Shown here: positions 1-8,100 of the stretch, piece by piece
Numbering within the stretch: the first letter of the stretch is position 1
Layout of the letters: the number at the start of each line of letters is the position of its first letter
Origin: an uncultured Clostridium sp.
Lineage (GTDB): Bacteria > Bacillota > Clostridia > Lachnospirales > Lachnospiraceae
Assembly (NCBI GenBank): GCA_937902905.1
Contig: CALELW010000227.1
Coordinates: 1-11,006, forward strand
Direction of reading: 5' to 3'
DNA length: 11,006 nucleotides
Position numbers and translations under genes: made by a program
Notes under the pieces: generated by a model
Database searches by the model: none
What the model was told of the DNA's origin: nothing
The model's input: the letters and a program-made list of their open reading frames with translations, nothing else

Positions 1-1
1 T

Positions 2-37
2 GGGTATCTGGCATGCGTGGTTGGCATGCCGATACCC
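2..37. repeat. Strong inverted repeat (hairpin) at left edge
   Basis: The arms GGGTATC (2-8) and GATACCC (31-37) are perfect complements. Inside them GGCATGC (10-16) pairs with GCATGCC (24-30). One unpaired T (9) bulges out, and the 7-base loop is GTGGTTG. This gives 14 base pairs. No T-run follows on the plus strand, so it is not a standard rho-independent terminator. It may belong to the 3' region of a gene that ended before the window, or be a copy of a dispersed palindromic repeat. One frame is open from base 1 to a stop at about 112-114, but I do not recognise the peptide. Confidence 0.6.
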
Positions 38-44
38 TTACGCG

Positions 45-84
45 TTTGTTTAGCGCAAGCGCCTACGAAACAAAAACTTTTCTT
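45..84 (+). terminator. Possible terminator of the gene upstream of the window
   Basis: TTTGTTT (45-51) pairs with AAACAAA (68-74). Inside it GCG (53-55) pairs with CGC (60-62) around a CAAG loop, with an asymmetric internal loop at 52 and 63-67. A short T-rich stretch (TTTTCTT, 78-84) follows. The stem is weak and the T-tract imperfect, so this is only a candidate. In related genomes I would expect an unrelated gene such as uvrC to end upstream, but no such coding sequence can be seen here. Confidence 0.35.
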
Positions 85-137
85 GATAAATTACGGAACC
101 TAAAAAACCAGTAACGAACACTTCCCACAAACTACCG

Positions 138-166
138 TTGAAAAACGCCCCCCAATATGGTATCAT
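138..166 (+). promoter_or_regulatory. Sigma-A-type promoter of the hprK operon
   Basis: A -35 box TTGAAA (138-143) is followed after exactly 17 bases by a -10 box TATCAT (161-166). TGG directly before the -10 supplies an extended -10 motif. Transcription would start near 173, leaving a leader of about 25 bases with a ribosome binding site (GGGAAGGAAG, roughly 182-191) before the ATG at 199. No later promoter of similar quality was noticed in the short gaps down to 5006, which fits a single operon. Confidence 0.7.
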
Positions 167-198
167 CACAATAGAATATCAGGGAAGGAAGTACTGCC

Positions 199-1125
199 AT
201 GTATACAGTGTCTTTAGAAAAATTTGTCCAGAAAATGAAAGTCAAAAATCTTACACCGGATGTTGATATTTCGGCGATTGAGATTACGCAGTCAGACGTA
301 AACCGTCCGGCGTTGCAGCTCGCAGGATTTTTTGATTATTTTGACCATCACCGAATCCAGATTATCGGTCAGGTAGAGCATACGTATATGGAAAAGCAGG
401 GGATTGAGGAAAGTCTTAAGCAGATGAAACGAATTCTCTCCTATAAAGTTCCGGGCATTGTTTTTTGCCGTGATTTACCGGTGCCGGATGAATTTTTGGA
501 ACTGGCGAATGAGTATCAGATTCCGATTTTGCAGTCACACGCTGACACTTCTGCATTTTCCGCTGAGGTGACGAGATGGCTGAAAGTAGAACTGGCACCG
601 AGAATCAGTATCCACGGCGTGTTAGTTGACATCTATGGTGAGGGCGTATTGATTACCGGCGAGAGCGGTATTGGTAAAAGTGAGGTTGCACTGGAATTAA
701 TTCATAGAGGACACCGATTGGTTTCCGATGATGTGGTGGAAATCAAAAAAGTAAGTGATGAGACGCTGATTGGTTCTGCTCCGGATATAACAAGACATTT
801 TATTGAACTGCGAGGCATTGGAATTATTGATGCTAAGACACTCTTTGGTGTAGAAAGTGTAAAAAACACACAGTCGATTGACCTTGTCATTCAACTGGAG
901 GAGTGGAATAAAGAGCAGGAATATGACCGCATGGGACTGGAAGAGCAGTACATTGAATACCTTGGAAATAAAGTAGTCTGTCATTCGATTCCGATTCGAC
1001 CGGGACGAAATGTAGCCATTATCTGCGAATCGGCAGCAGTTAATTACCGACAGAAGAAGATGGGATATAATGCAGCGAGAGAATTGTACAACCGTGTGAC
1101 GAGTAATAATTTTGGTAAGGCATAG
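199..1125 (+). CDS. hprK: HPr kinase/phosphorylase
   Basis: Bifunctional enzyme that phosphorylates HPr-fold proteins on the regulatory serine using ATP or PPi and also reverses that step. It is the sensor of carbon catabolite repression in Firmicutes and acts in the cytosol as a hexamer. The 308 residues match the family length. The N-terminal domain covers about 1-130. The kinase domain then shows H139 in IHGVLVDIYG, the P-loop GESGIGKS (154-161), the acidic pair D177-D178 in LVSDDVVEI, and the family signature ELRGIGIIDAKTLFG (203-217). The start at 199 has a good Shine-Dalgarno sequence and gives the usual N-terminus. It is the first gene after the promoter at 138-166 and lies 14 bases from the glucokinase gene. 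Its likely local substrate is the HPr-like protein at 4755-5006. Nothing essential is missing. Confidence 0.97.
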   Translation: MYTVSLEKFVQKMKVKNLTPDVDISAIEITQSDVNRPALQLAGFFDYFDHHRIQIIGQVEHTYMEKQGIEESLKQMKRILSYKVPGIVFCRDLPVPDEFLELANEYQIPILQSHADTSAFSAEVTRWLKVELAPRISIHGVLVDIYGEGVLITGESGIGKSEVALELIHRGHRLVSDDVVEIKKVSDETLIGSAPDITRHFIELRGIGIIDAKTLFGVESVKNTQSIDLVIQLEEWNKEQEYDRMGLEEQYIEYLGNKVVCHSIPIRPGRNVAIICESAAVNYRQKKMGYNAARELYNRVTSNNFGKA

Positions 1126-1139
1126 AAAGGACGGATGAT

Positions 1140-2063
1140 ATGGCACAGTATTATGTTGGAGTCGATGTGGGAGGAACGACCGTAAAGATGGGAATGTTTT
1201 CAGATACCGGAGAACTTTTGGATAAATGGAAAATTCCGACGAGACTGGAAGACAATGGAAAGTATATTCTGCCGGATATTGTGGACAGTATTGAAGAAAA
1301 AAGAGAAACCTTTGAAGGAAATATTAAGGGAATCGGTGTTGGCATTCCGGGACCGGTTACCGCTGACGGAACAGTATTAAAATGCGCCAATCTTGGATGG
1401 GATGTATTCTCGGTTTCCAATAAACTGGCAAGTTTAACCGGTGTTGGCAATGTAAAAGTTGGAAACGATGCAAATGTAGCTGCACTTGGCGAGATGTGGA
1501 AAGGTGGCGGCAGAGGCTACGACAGTATTGTTATGGTGACACTTGGTACCGGCGTTGGCGGCGGTGTTATTTTACAGGGAAAAATTTTGACCGGCTGTAA
1601 AGGTGCCGGTGGAGAAATCGGTCATATGACTGTAAATATGGATGAAACCCGTGTTTGCGGATGCGGAAACAAAGGCTGCTTGGAGCAGTATGCTTCAGCA
1701 ACCGGAATTGTGAATATGGCAAAAGAAAATGTACCGGAAGGTTCTTACTTAGCAGATAAAAAAGTTACGGCAAAAGCTGTTTTTGATGGTGCTAAAGAAG
1801 GCGATGCTTACTGCATGGAAGTAGTTGAGAAATTCGGCAGATATTTAGGTGTCGCATTAAGTAATGTTGCTCATGTGGTAGACCCGGAAGCCTTTGTTAT
1901 CGGCGGCGGGGTATCGGCAGCAGGACAGATTCTATTAGATGTAGTAGAAAAATATTATAATGAAAATTCCATGTTTGCCTTGAAAAACAAGAGTTTTCAC
2001 TTGGCAGAACTTGGCAATGATGCCGGCATTTATGGTGCTGTGCGAATGGTGCTTTTTAAATAG
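1140..2063 (+). CDS. glk: ROK-family glucokinase
   Basis: Probably phosphorylates free glucose to glucose-6-phosphate with ATP in the cytosol. The 307-residue protein has the ROK layout: phosphate-binding DVGGTT (9-14), the catalytic aspartate D110 in GNDAN, the glycine-rich GTGVGGG (136-142), and an intact zinc site. The zinc ligands are H162 in EIGH and C173, C175 and C180 in the CGCGNKGCLE signature (173-182). The start at 1140 follows AAAGGA (1126-1131); an ATG at 1135 is out of frame. ROK proteins also include repressors and other sugar kinases. There is no N-terminal helix-turn-helix, so this is a kinase. Glucose specificity is inferred from resemblance to clostridial glucokinases and the position beside hprK. 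It lies 12 bases before murB. Confidence 0.9.
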   Translation: MAQYYVGVDVGGTTVKMGMFSDTGELLDKWKIPTRLEDNGKYILPDIVDSIEEKRETFEGNIKGIGVGIPGPVTADGTVLKCANLGWDVFSVSNKLASLTGVGNVKVGNDANVAALGEMWKGGGRGYDSIVMVTLGTGVGGGVILQGKILTGCKGAGGEIGHMTVNMDETRVCGCGNKGCLEQYASATGIVNMAKENVPEGSYLADKKVTAKAVFDGAKEGDAYCMEVVEKFGRYLGVALSNVAHVVDPEAFVIGGGVSAAGQILLDVVEKYYNENSMFALKNKSFHLAELGNDAGIYGAVRMVLFK

Positions 2064-2075
2064 AAGGAGAGAAAA

Positions 2076-2945
2076 ATGATTCGACTGGAACAGGAACCGC
2101 TGCGGACTCATACGACATTTCGGATTGGCGGACCGGCAGCGTACTATTTCATACCGGAACGAGAAGAAGAAATTATCGAGGCACTGGATTTTGCAAAAGA
2201 AAAAGGACTTCCTTATTATGTGATTGGAAAGGGGAGCAATATGCTCTTTTCCGATGATGGTTTTGATGGTGTTATCATTGAAATTGGAAAAGGATTGGAA
2301 AAAATAGAAATCTCGGATGATGGCGTTGTGACCGCACAGGCCGGTGTTTCGTTAGCTTATATGGCATCCCAATTAGCTTCAAAAGGGTTAAAGAGGTTTG
2401 CCTTTGCCGGAGGAATTCCGGGAACATTAGGCGGTGGTGTCGCGATGAATGCCGGTGCCTATGGTGGAGAAATCAAAGATTGTATTGTGAGTGCAAAAGT
2501 ATTGACAAAAGAAGGTGAGTGCATTGTCTTAGAAAAAGAGGCTTTGCAGCTTTCCTACCGCAACAGCGTGATTCTTCAAAAAGGCTATTTGGTTTTAGAG
2601 GCAACCTTTTCCTTTGAAAAGGGAAATCCGGCAGAAATTCAAGAAGAAATCAAGGAGTTAAATAAAAGACGCCGTGAAAAACAGCCGTTAGAGTATCCGA
2701 GTGCAGGCAGCACGTTTAAACGCCCGGAAGGACATTTTGCCGGGAAACTGATTGAAGATGCCGGACTTAGGGGATACCGGGTAGGGGATGCACAGATTTC
2801 CGAAAAGCATTGCGGTTTTGTAGTAAACCGCGGTGAGGCGACTGCCAAAGATGTGGCGCAGTTAATAAGTGATGTGCAGAATCGTGTGATGGATGAATTT
2901 GGCATTAAGTTAGAGCCGGAAGTCCGCATGATTGGTTTTGAATAA
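2076..2945 (+). CDS. murB: UDP-N-acetylenolpyruvoylglucosamine reductase (MurB)
   Basis: FAD-dependent enzyme that reduces UDP-GlcNAc-enolpyruvate with NADPH to UDP-N-acetylmuramate, the second committed step of peptidoglycan precursor synthesis. Visible motifs are TTFRIGGPA near the N-terminus, GKGSNML for FAD binding, GIPGTLGGGVAMNAGAYGGE, and YRNS with R162. The catalytic serine is S212 in AGSTFKRP, and E282 sits in LEPEVR near the end; these match the Arg/Ser/Glu set of the family. The 289 residues are slightly short. The N-terminus before TTFRIGG is only about 13 residues, and an in-frame TAG (the glucokinase stop, 2061-2063) rules out a longer start. The ribosome binding site AAGGAG lies at 2064-2069. 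It is part of the hprK operon and 21 bases before rapZ. Confidence 0.96.
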   Translation: MIRLEQEPLRTHTTFRIGGPAAYYFIPEREEEIIEALDFAKEKGLPYYVIGKGSNMLFSDDGFDGVIIEIGKGLEKIEISDDGVVTAQAGVSLAYMASQLASKGLKRFAFAGGIPGTLGGGVAMNAGAYGGEIKDCIVSAKVLTKEGECIVLEKEALQLSYRNSVILQKGYLVLEATFSFEKGNPAEIQEEIKELNKRRREKQPLEYPSAGSTFKRPEGHFAGKLIEDAGLRGYRVGDAQISEKHCGFVVNRGEATAKDVAQLISDVQNRVMDEFGIKLEPEVRMIGFE

Positions 2946-2966
2946 TAAGAAAAGGGGGAACTTTGC

Positions 2967-3860
2967 ATGAGATTTGTCATAGTAACCGGAATGAGTGGCT
3001 CCGGAAAGAGTTCCGTAATGAAAATATTAGAAGATGATGGATATTTCTGTGTGGATAACCTGCCGTTGTCCTTACTGCCTACGCTGATTCAATTGACGGA
3101 GGATTCCAGTGAGGAAATTGAGCGTGTGGCACTTGGCATTGACATCCGTGGCGGATACCGCTCGTTAAAAGAAGCTGCTCATGTACTGGATGATTTAAAA
3201 AGCAGGGGATATACGCTGGAAATTCTGTTTTTGGAAGCGTCAACGTCAGTTCTTGTAAAGCGCTATAAAGAGACGAGAAGAATGCATCCGCTGGCGCAGG
3301 GCGGCCGCATGGATAAAGCAATTGAAGATGAGAGAGCACTTCTTTCCGAACTGAAAAAACGTGCGGATTATATCATTGATACAACCACTCTTTTGATACG
3401 TGAATTGAAACAGGAGATTGACCGCATTTTTGTGGAACATGAGGATTTTTGCAACTTTTATCTCACGTTTGTTTCTTTTGGATTTAAGTATGGAATTCCT
3501 TCGGATGCCGATTTGGTTTTTGACGTGAGATTTTTACCGAACCCTTTTTATGTGGATGAATTAAAACCGCTTACCGGAGACGACAAGCCGGTATACGATT
3601 ATGTTATGAGTTCACCAAAGGCAGTTGAGTTTAGAAACAAAATGAAAGATATGCTTGATTTTCTGATTCCAAACTATATTGCGGAGGGAAAAACGCAGTT
3701 GGTGATTGCAATTGGCTGTACGGGCGGCAAGCATCGTTCCGTGACATTAACCAATGCGATGTATGAGGAGTATGCAAACACGGAATATGGCTGCAAGAAA
3801 GAGCATAGAGATATAGAGAAGGACCGGTTAAGATATATATGTCGTTCGCAGGAAAAGTAA
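2967..3860 (+). CDS. rapZ: RapZ/YvcJ-family nucleotide-binding protein
   Basis: P-loop nucleotide-binding protein of the RapZ (YvcJ) family, 297 residues. In enterobacteria RapZ controls glucosamine-6-phosphate synthase through small RNAs. In Firmicutes the homologue binds and hydrolyses nucleotides, but its target is less clear. The N-terminus carries the Walker A motif GMSGSGKS (8-15), then VDNLP (29-33) and a Walker-B-like GIDIRGG (about 57-63). The C-terminal domain carries the family hallmark CTGGKHRSV (251-259). The start follows AAAGGGGGAA. The 3' end runs 22 bases into whiA, so the last residues share DNA with the whiA start. The neighbour murB fits a link to amino-sugar and wall metabolism. 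The yvcK gene usual after rapZ in many Firmicutes is absent. Confidence 0.95.
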   Translation: MRFVIVTGMSGSGKSSVMKILEDDGYFCVDNLPLSLLPTLIQLTEDSSEEIERVALGIDIRGGYRSLKEAAHVLDDLKSRGYTLEILFLEASTSVLVKRYKETRRMHPLAQGGRMDKAIEDERALLSELKKRADYIIDTTTLLIRELKQEIDRIFVEHEDFCNFYLTFVSFGFKYGIPSDADLVFDVRFLPNPFYVDELKPLTGDDKPVYDYVMSSPKAVEFRNKMKDMLDFLIPNYIAEGKTQLVIAIGCTGGKHRSVTLTNAMYEEYANTEYGCKKEHRDIEKDRLRYICRSQEK

Positions 3861-4774
3861 AAGAAGAACTGCTTGGGCAAATGGGAAAAGCCAGACATTG
3901 CCAGTTAGCAGAACTAGCGGCGGTTTTTGCCGTGTGTGGGCAGATTTATATGAATGAAGAAGGCGAATGTCAGGTTAAGTTTGTGACAGAAAACTTGACA
4001 GTTGCGAAGAAATGCTATATGTTAGTTAAGAGAGTCTTTCATATTGTGCCGGATGTATCCGTTAGTGGACATCATCAGTATTCACTTTTCCTATTGGAAG
4101 ATGAAGATGCAAGGGACTTTATGAAAGCAATTCGAGTGCAGGAATATTCGCCATTTTCGGCGGAGTGTATTGGACAAAAAGCCTGTTGTAACCGGGCTTT
4201 TTTAAGGGGACTTTTTCTGACAAGCGGTTCTGTGACTGACCCAAACAGCGGGTATCATTTGGAAATCGCGGCAGGAGACAGAGAACATGCTGCTCGGATT
4301 TTGGAGATTATGGGTATTTTTGGAATTGAGGCAAAAACAATTGAAAGAAAGCATAATTTTGTCGTATACATGAAAGAAGGAGCGGCGATTGTTGACTTTT
4401 TGAATGTTGTCGGTGCACACAAGGCACTGATGGAGTTTGAAAATGTCCGTATTTTGAAAGAAATGCGAAATTCCATTAATCGCCAGGTAAATTGTGAGAC
4501 CGCAAACATTAAGAAGACGGTTTCGGCAGCAGCAAGACAGACGGAAGACATCCGTTATATTCATGATACGATAGGTTTTGGTAATTTATCTGAGAATTTG
4601 TCGCAGATTGCGAAACTACGTCTGGAGAATCCGGATGTTTCGCTGAAAGAGTTGGGACAGATGTTAGAACCGCCAATTGGAAAATCTGGGGTGAACCATC
4701 GATTGCGCAAATTAAGTGAGATAGCACAAGGGCTGCGATTACAAGGAGGAAAACATGATAAGGAAGAACATTGA
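3839..4774 (+). CDS. whiA: WhiA-type DNA-binding regulator
   Basis: WhiA is a conserved Gram-positive protein derived from a LAGLIDADG homing endonuclease. It regulates sporulation genes in Streptomyces and affects cell division and chromosome segregation in Bacillus. The 311 residues begin with the typical MSFAGKVKEEL. The endonuclease-like core includes NRAFLRGLFLTSGS (118-131). The C-terminal helix-turn-helix region covers about 258-297, including LEPPIGKSGVNHRLRKL. The start at 3839 lies inside the end of rapZ, in a different frame, with AGAAGGA about 15 bases upstream. Its 3' end overlaps the next gene by 20 bases. Both overlaps suggest translational coupling. No endonuclease activity is expected. 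Confidence 0.95.
   Translation: MSFAGKVKEELLGQMGKARHCQLAELAAVFAVCGQIYMNEEGECQVKFVTENLTVAKKCYMLVKRVFHIVPDVSVSGHHQYSLFLLEDEDARDFMKAIRVQEYSPFSAECIGQKACCNRAFLRGLFLTSGSVTDPNSGYHLEIAAGDREHAARILEIMGIFGIEAKTIERKHNFVVYMKEGAAIVDFLNVVGAHKALMEFENVRILKEMRNSINRQVNCETANIKKTVSAAARQTEDIRYIHDTIGFGNLSENLSQIAKLRLENPDVSLKELGQMLEPPIGKSGVNHRLRKLSEIAQGLRLQGGKHDKEEH
4743..4749 (+). promoter_or_regulatory. Ribosome binding site of the HPr-like gene, inside whiA
   Basis: AAGGAGG, a near-perfect Shine-Dalgarno sequence, lies within the last codons of whiA, five bases before the ATG at 4755. It fixes the start of the HPr-like gene and suggests efficient coupled translation after whiA. Confidence 0.8.
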
Positions 4775-5006
4775 TGTCAGTTTAGGCGAGGATGGAGCAA
4801 GACCAATTGCTATGCTGGTTCAGTTAGCAAGTCAGTATGTGAGTAATATTGAAATCCATCGTGACACTATGACAGTAAATGCAAAAAGTATTATGGGCAT
4901 GATGACACTGGGACTCGCAAAGGGACAAAAGCTGGAGCTTCTTATTGACGGGGAAGACGAAGAGACTGCTATGAAAGAGATGGAGAATTACCTGACCGGA
5001 AAATAG
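4755..5006 (+). CDS. HPr-fold protein lacking the active histidine (Crh-like)
   Basis: An 83-residue HPr-family protein. Canonical HPr carries phosphate from PEP on His15 in GLHARPA. Here the matching stretch is EDGARPIA: A15-R16-P17 are kept, but the histidine position is G14 and the preceding loop is one residue shorter. The second phosphorylation site is intact, with S45 in VNAKSIMGMM matching HPr Ser46. The expected behaviour is therefore phosphorylation by HprK but not by Enzyme I, as with Bacillus Crh, which has Gln15 and is also encoded just after whiA. If it works like Crh, the serine-phosphorylated form would act with CcpA in catabolite repression; that role is inferred. A true His-containing HPr should be encoded elsewhere. 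I leave the symbol empty because orthology to crh cannot be proved from one sequence. It is the last gene of the operon, followed by a terminator. Confidence 0.9.
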   Translation: MIRKNIDVSLGEDGARPIAMLVQLASQYVSNIEIHRDTMTVNAKSIMGMMTLGLAKGQKLELLIDGEDEETAMKEMENYLTGK

Positions 5007-5030
5007 CAGATAAGAAATAGTGATAGTTAC

Positions 5031-5083
5031 AGGCTACTGTCCGAACCGGGATGTTACGGTTTGTATAGCAGCCTTTTTATTTT
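5031..5083 (+). terminator. Rho-independent terminator ending the hprK operon
   Basis: AGGCT (5031-5035) pairs with AGCCT (5070-5074). The stem continues inward through CTGT (5037-5040) with ATAG (5065-5068) and CGAACCG (5042-5048) with CGGTTTG (5057-5063). It has two single mismatches and a few G-T pairs, and the 8-base loop is GGATGTTA. TTTTTATTTT follows (5075-5084). It lies 24 bases after the stop of the HPr-like gene and just before dnaE. Confidence 0.88.
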
Positions 5084-5100
5084 AGTGAACGGGGGATACC

Positions 5101-8100
5101 ATGGAATTTACGCATTTGCATGTACATACGGAATATAGTTTGTTAGATGGCTCCAGTAAAATCAAGGAGCTTGTGAGCCGTGCCAAAGAATTGGGGATGG
5201 ACAGTCTGGCAATTACCGACCATGGCGTGATGTATGGCGTTATTGATTTTTACCGTGCGGCAAAAGCAGCAGGAATTAATCCGGTTTTGGGATGTGAAAT
5301 TTATGTAGCACCCGGTTCACGTTTTGACAGGGAAGCAGGAAATGCAAAAGAAAGCCGCTATCATCATCTGGTGCTTTTAGCAGAGAATGATATCGGATAT
5401 GCAAATCTGGTAAAAATCGTTTCCCGCGGTTTTACAGAAGGATTTTATTATAAACCGCGAGTGGATTATGATGTGTTAGAAAAATATCATGAAGGAATTA
5501 TTGCGTTGAGTGCGTGTCTCGCAGGTTCGATTCCAAGTTTTTTGCGCCGTGGGCTGTATGATGAGGCAAAGCAGGAAGCGTACCGGTTGCAAGGAATTTT
5601 TGGTGAAAATAATTTCTTTTTAGAACTTCAAGATCATGGCATTCCGGATCAAAAGACGGTCAATCAGGGACTGCTTCGTCTGCATCAGGAGACAGGGATT
5701 GATTTGGTGGCGACGAACGACGTCCACTACATTTACGATTCGGATGCGGAAGCGCACGACATTCTTTTGTGCATCCAGACCGGAAAGAAAGTCAGTGACA
5801 CCGACCGTATGCGCTACGAGGGTGGACAGTATTATTTGAAATCTGCCGAGGAGATGGCGGCATTATTTCCTTATGCCAAAGAGGCAATTGAAAACACTCA
5901 TAAAATCGCTGAGAGATGCCATGTTGAAATTGAGTTTGGAGATTATAAACTGCCGCACTTTGATGTGCCGGAGGGAGAGAATTCTGAAAGTTACCTGCGA
6001 AAACTCTGCAAAGAGGGCCTATATAAACGCTATCCGGAAAAACAGGCAGAGCAGTTAGAAGAACGGTTAAATTACGAGCTTGATACCATTTCCACGATGG
6101 GATTTGTTGATTACTTTTTGATTGTTTGGGATTTTATTAAATATGCGAAAGACCATGGAATTCCGGTAGGACCGGGGCGTGGTTCTGCAGCCGGTTCTTT
6201 GGTGGCGTATTCTTTGAATATTACGGACTTGATTGATCCGATTAAATATAACCTTTTGTTTGAGCGTTTTCTAAATCCGGAACGTGTGACGATGCCGGAT
6301 ATTGATATTGACTTCTGCTATGAAAGACGCCAGGAAGTCATAGATTATGTGACGAGAAAATACGGAGCCGACCATGTCGTGCAGATTGTTACATTTGGTA
6401 CGATGTCAGCGCGTATGGTAATCCGCGATGTCGGACGTGTGTTAGACCTTCCGTATGCGTATGTAGACAGTGTGGCAAAAGCGATTCCGATGGAGCTTGG
6501 TATTACGATTGCAAAAGCGATGAAAATGAATCCGGAACTGCGCACGATGTACGAAACGGATGATTCAGCGAAAAAACTGATTGATATGGCAATGCGTTTG
6601 GAGGGACTTCCGCGGCATACTTCTGTTCATGCGGCGGGTGTTGTAATCAGTCCAAAACCGGTCGATGAATTCGTTCCGCTTTCGCGGGCTTCCGATGGCA
6701 ACATTACGACGCAGTACACGATGGTAACGTTAGAGGAATTAGGTCTTTTGAAAATGGATTTTCTGGGGCTTCGCACACTGACGGTAATCCAGAATGCGAT
6801 TCATGGTGCGTTTGATGTACATGACATTGACTATAATGATAAAGAAGTATTTGATATGATAAGTTCCGGACACACAGAAGGTGTGTTCCAGTTGGAAAGT
6901 GCGGGGATGAAAAACTTCATGAAAGAGTTAAAGCCGCACAGCATGGAAGATATTATCGCCGGAATTTCTTTGTATCGTCCGGGACCGATGGATTTTATTC
7001 CGAAATATATAGAGGGAAAAAATAATCAGGATAACATTCAGTATGACTGCAAGGAATTAGAGCCGATTTTAGCACCGACCTATGGCTGTATTGTTTATCA
7101 AGAGCAGGTTATGCAAATTGTGCGTGATTTGGCCGGATACAGTTATGGGCGAAGCGACCAGGTGCGCCGTGCCATGTCTAAGAAAAAAGCAGATGTCATG
7201 GAGAAGGAAAAGAATTATTTCATCTATGGCAATGAAGAAATTGGCGTGGAAGGCTGTATTAAGCGGGGAATCCCGGAAGAAGTGGCAATTAAAATATTTG
7301 ATGATATGACCGATTTTGCGAAATACGCGTTTAACAAATCTCATGCGGCGGCTTACGCTGTCGTTTCGTACCAGACGGCATATCTAAAATGTCATTATCC
7401 GGTTGATTTTATGGCGGCACTGATGACCTCTTTTATGGAGCATACCGGCAAAATTACGGAGTACATTATGAACTGCCGTAAAATGGGAATTGAAATTCTG
7501 CCGCCGGATATCAACGAAGGAGAGTATCGTTTTACGCCGTATGAAGGAAATATCCGCTATGGCCTTGCTGCTATCAAAGGAGTCGGCAGACCGGTTATTG
7601 ATGAAATTGTGGCAGAGCGCAAACTCGGCGGCAGATACCGCTCATTGAAGGATTTCTGCATGCGCTTATCAGGAAAATCGGTGAATAAACGAACCGTCGA
7701 AAGTTTTATTAAGTCGGGAGCACTTGACAGTCTGCCGGGCACCAGAAAGCAGAAAATGTATTCTTACATCAGCATTATGGATGGTGTAAATCAGGAGAAG
7801 AAAGGAACGCTTTCCGGTCAGATGTCCTTGTTTGATTTTGCTAGTCCGGAAGAACAAAAAGAGTTAGAAGTAAAAATGCCGGATGTAGGTGAATACGAAA
7901 AAGAAGAAATTTTAAGTTTTGAAAAAGAAGTATTAGGCGTGTATATCAGTGGTCATCCGCTGGAAGAATATGTGGCAACATTAGAGAAAAATATTACACG
8001 CACGACGGCTGACTTTGAAGCGGTTGACGGCGAGACGGAGCCGAAGGTGAAAGACCAGGAGAGAGCGGTTATCGGCGGTATGATTACCGGACGGACGGTA

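Noticed and set aside
1..114. Open frame from the left edge as the C-terminus of an upstream protein
   Set aside because: The 37-residue peptide resembles nothing I know, two frames are open for a similar length, and the DNA is dominated by hairpins.
139..154. CcpA-type cre site at the hprK promoter
   Set aside because: TGAAAAACGCCCCCCA shares the left half only; the right half does not match the palindromic consensus.
697..1146. Minus-strand 149-residue open frame opposite hprK
   Set aside because: Composition is that of an antisense shadow; the sense strand encodes conserved HprK motifs throughout.
2076..2110. MurB as a truncated or broken gene
   Set aside because: The N-terminus is short, but all catalytic and FAD-binding motifs are present and some MurB proteins start this close to the TTFxIGG motif.
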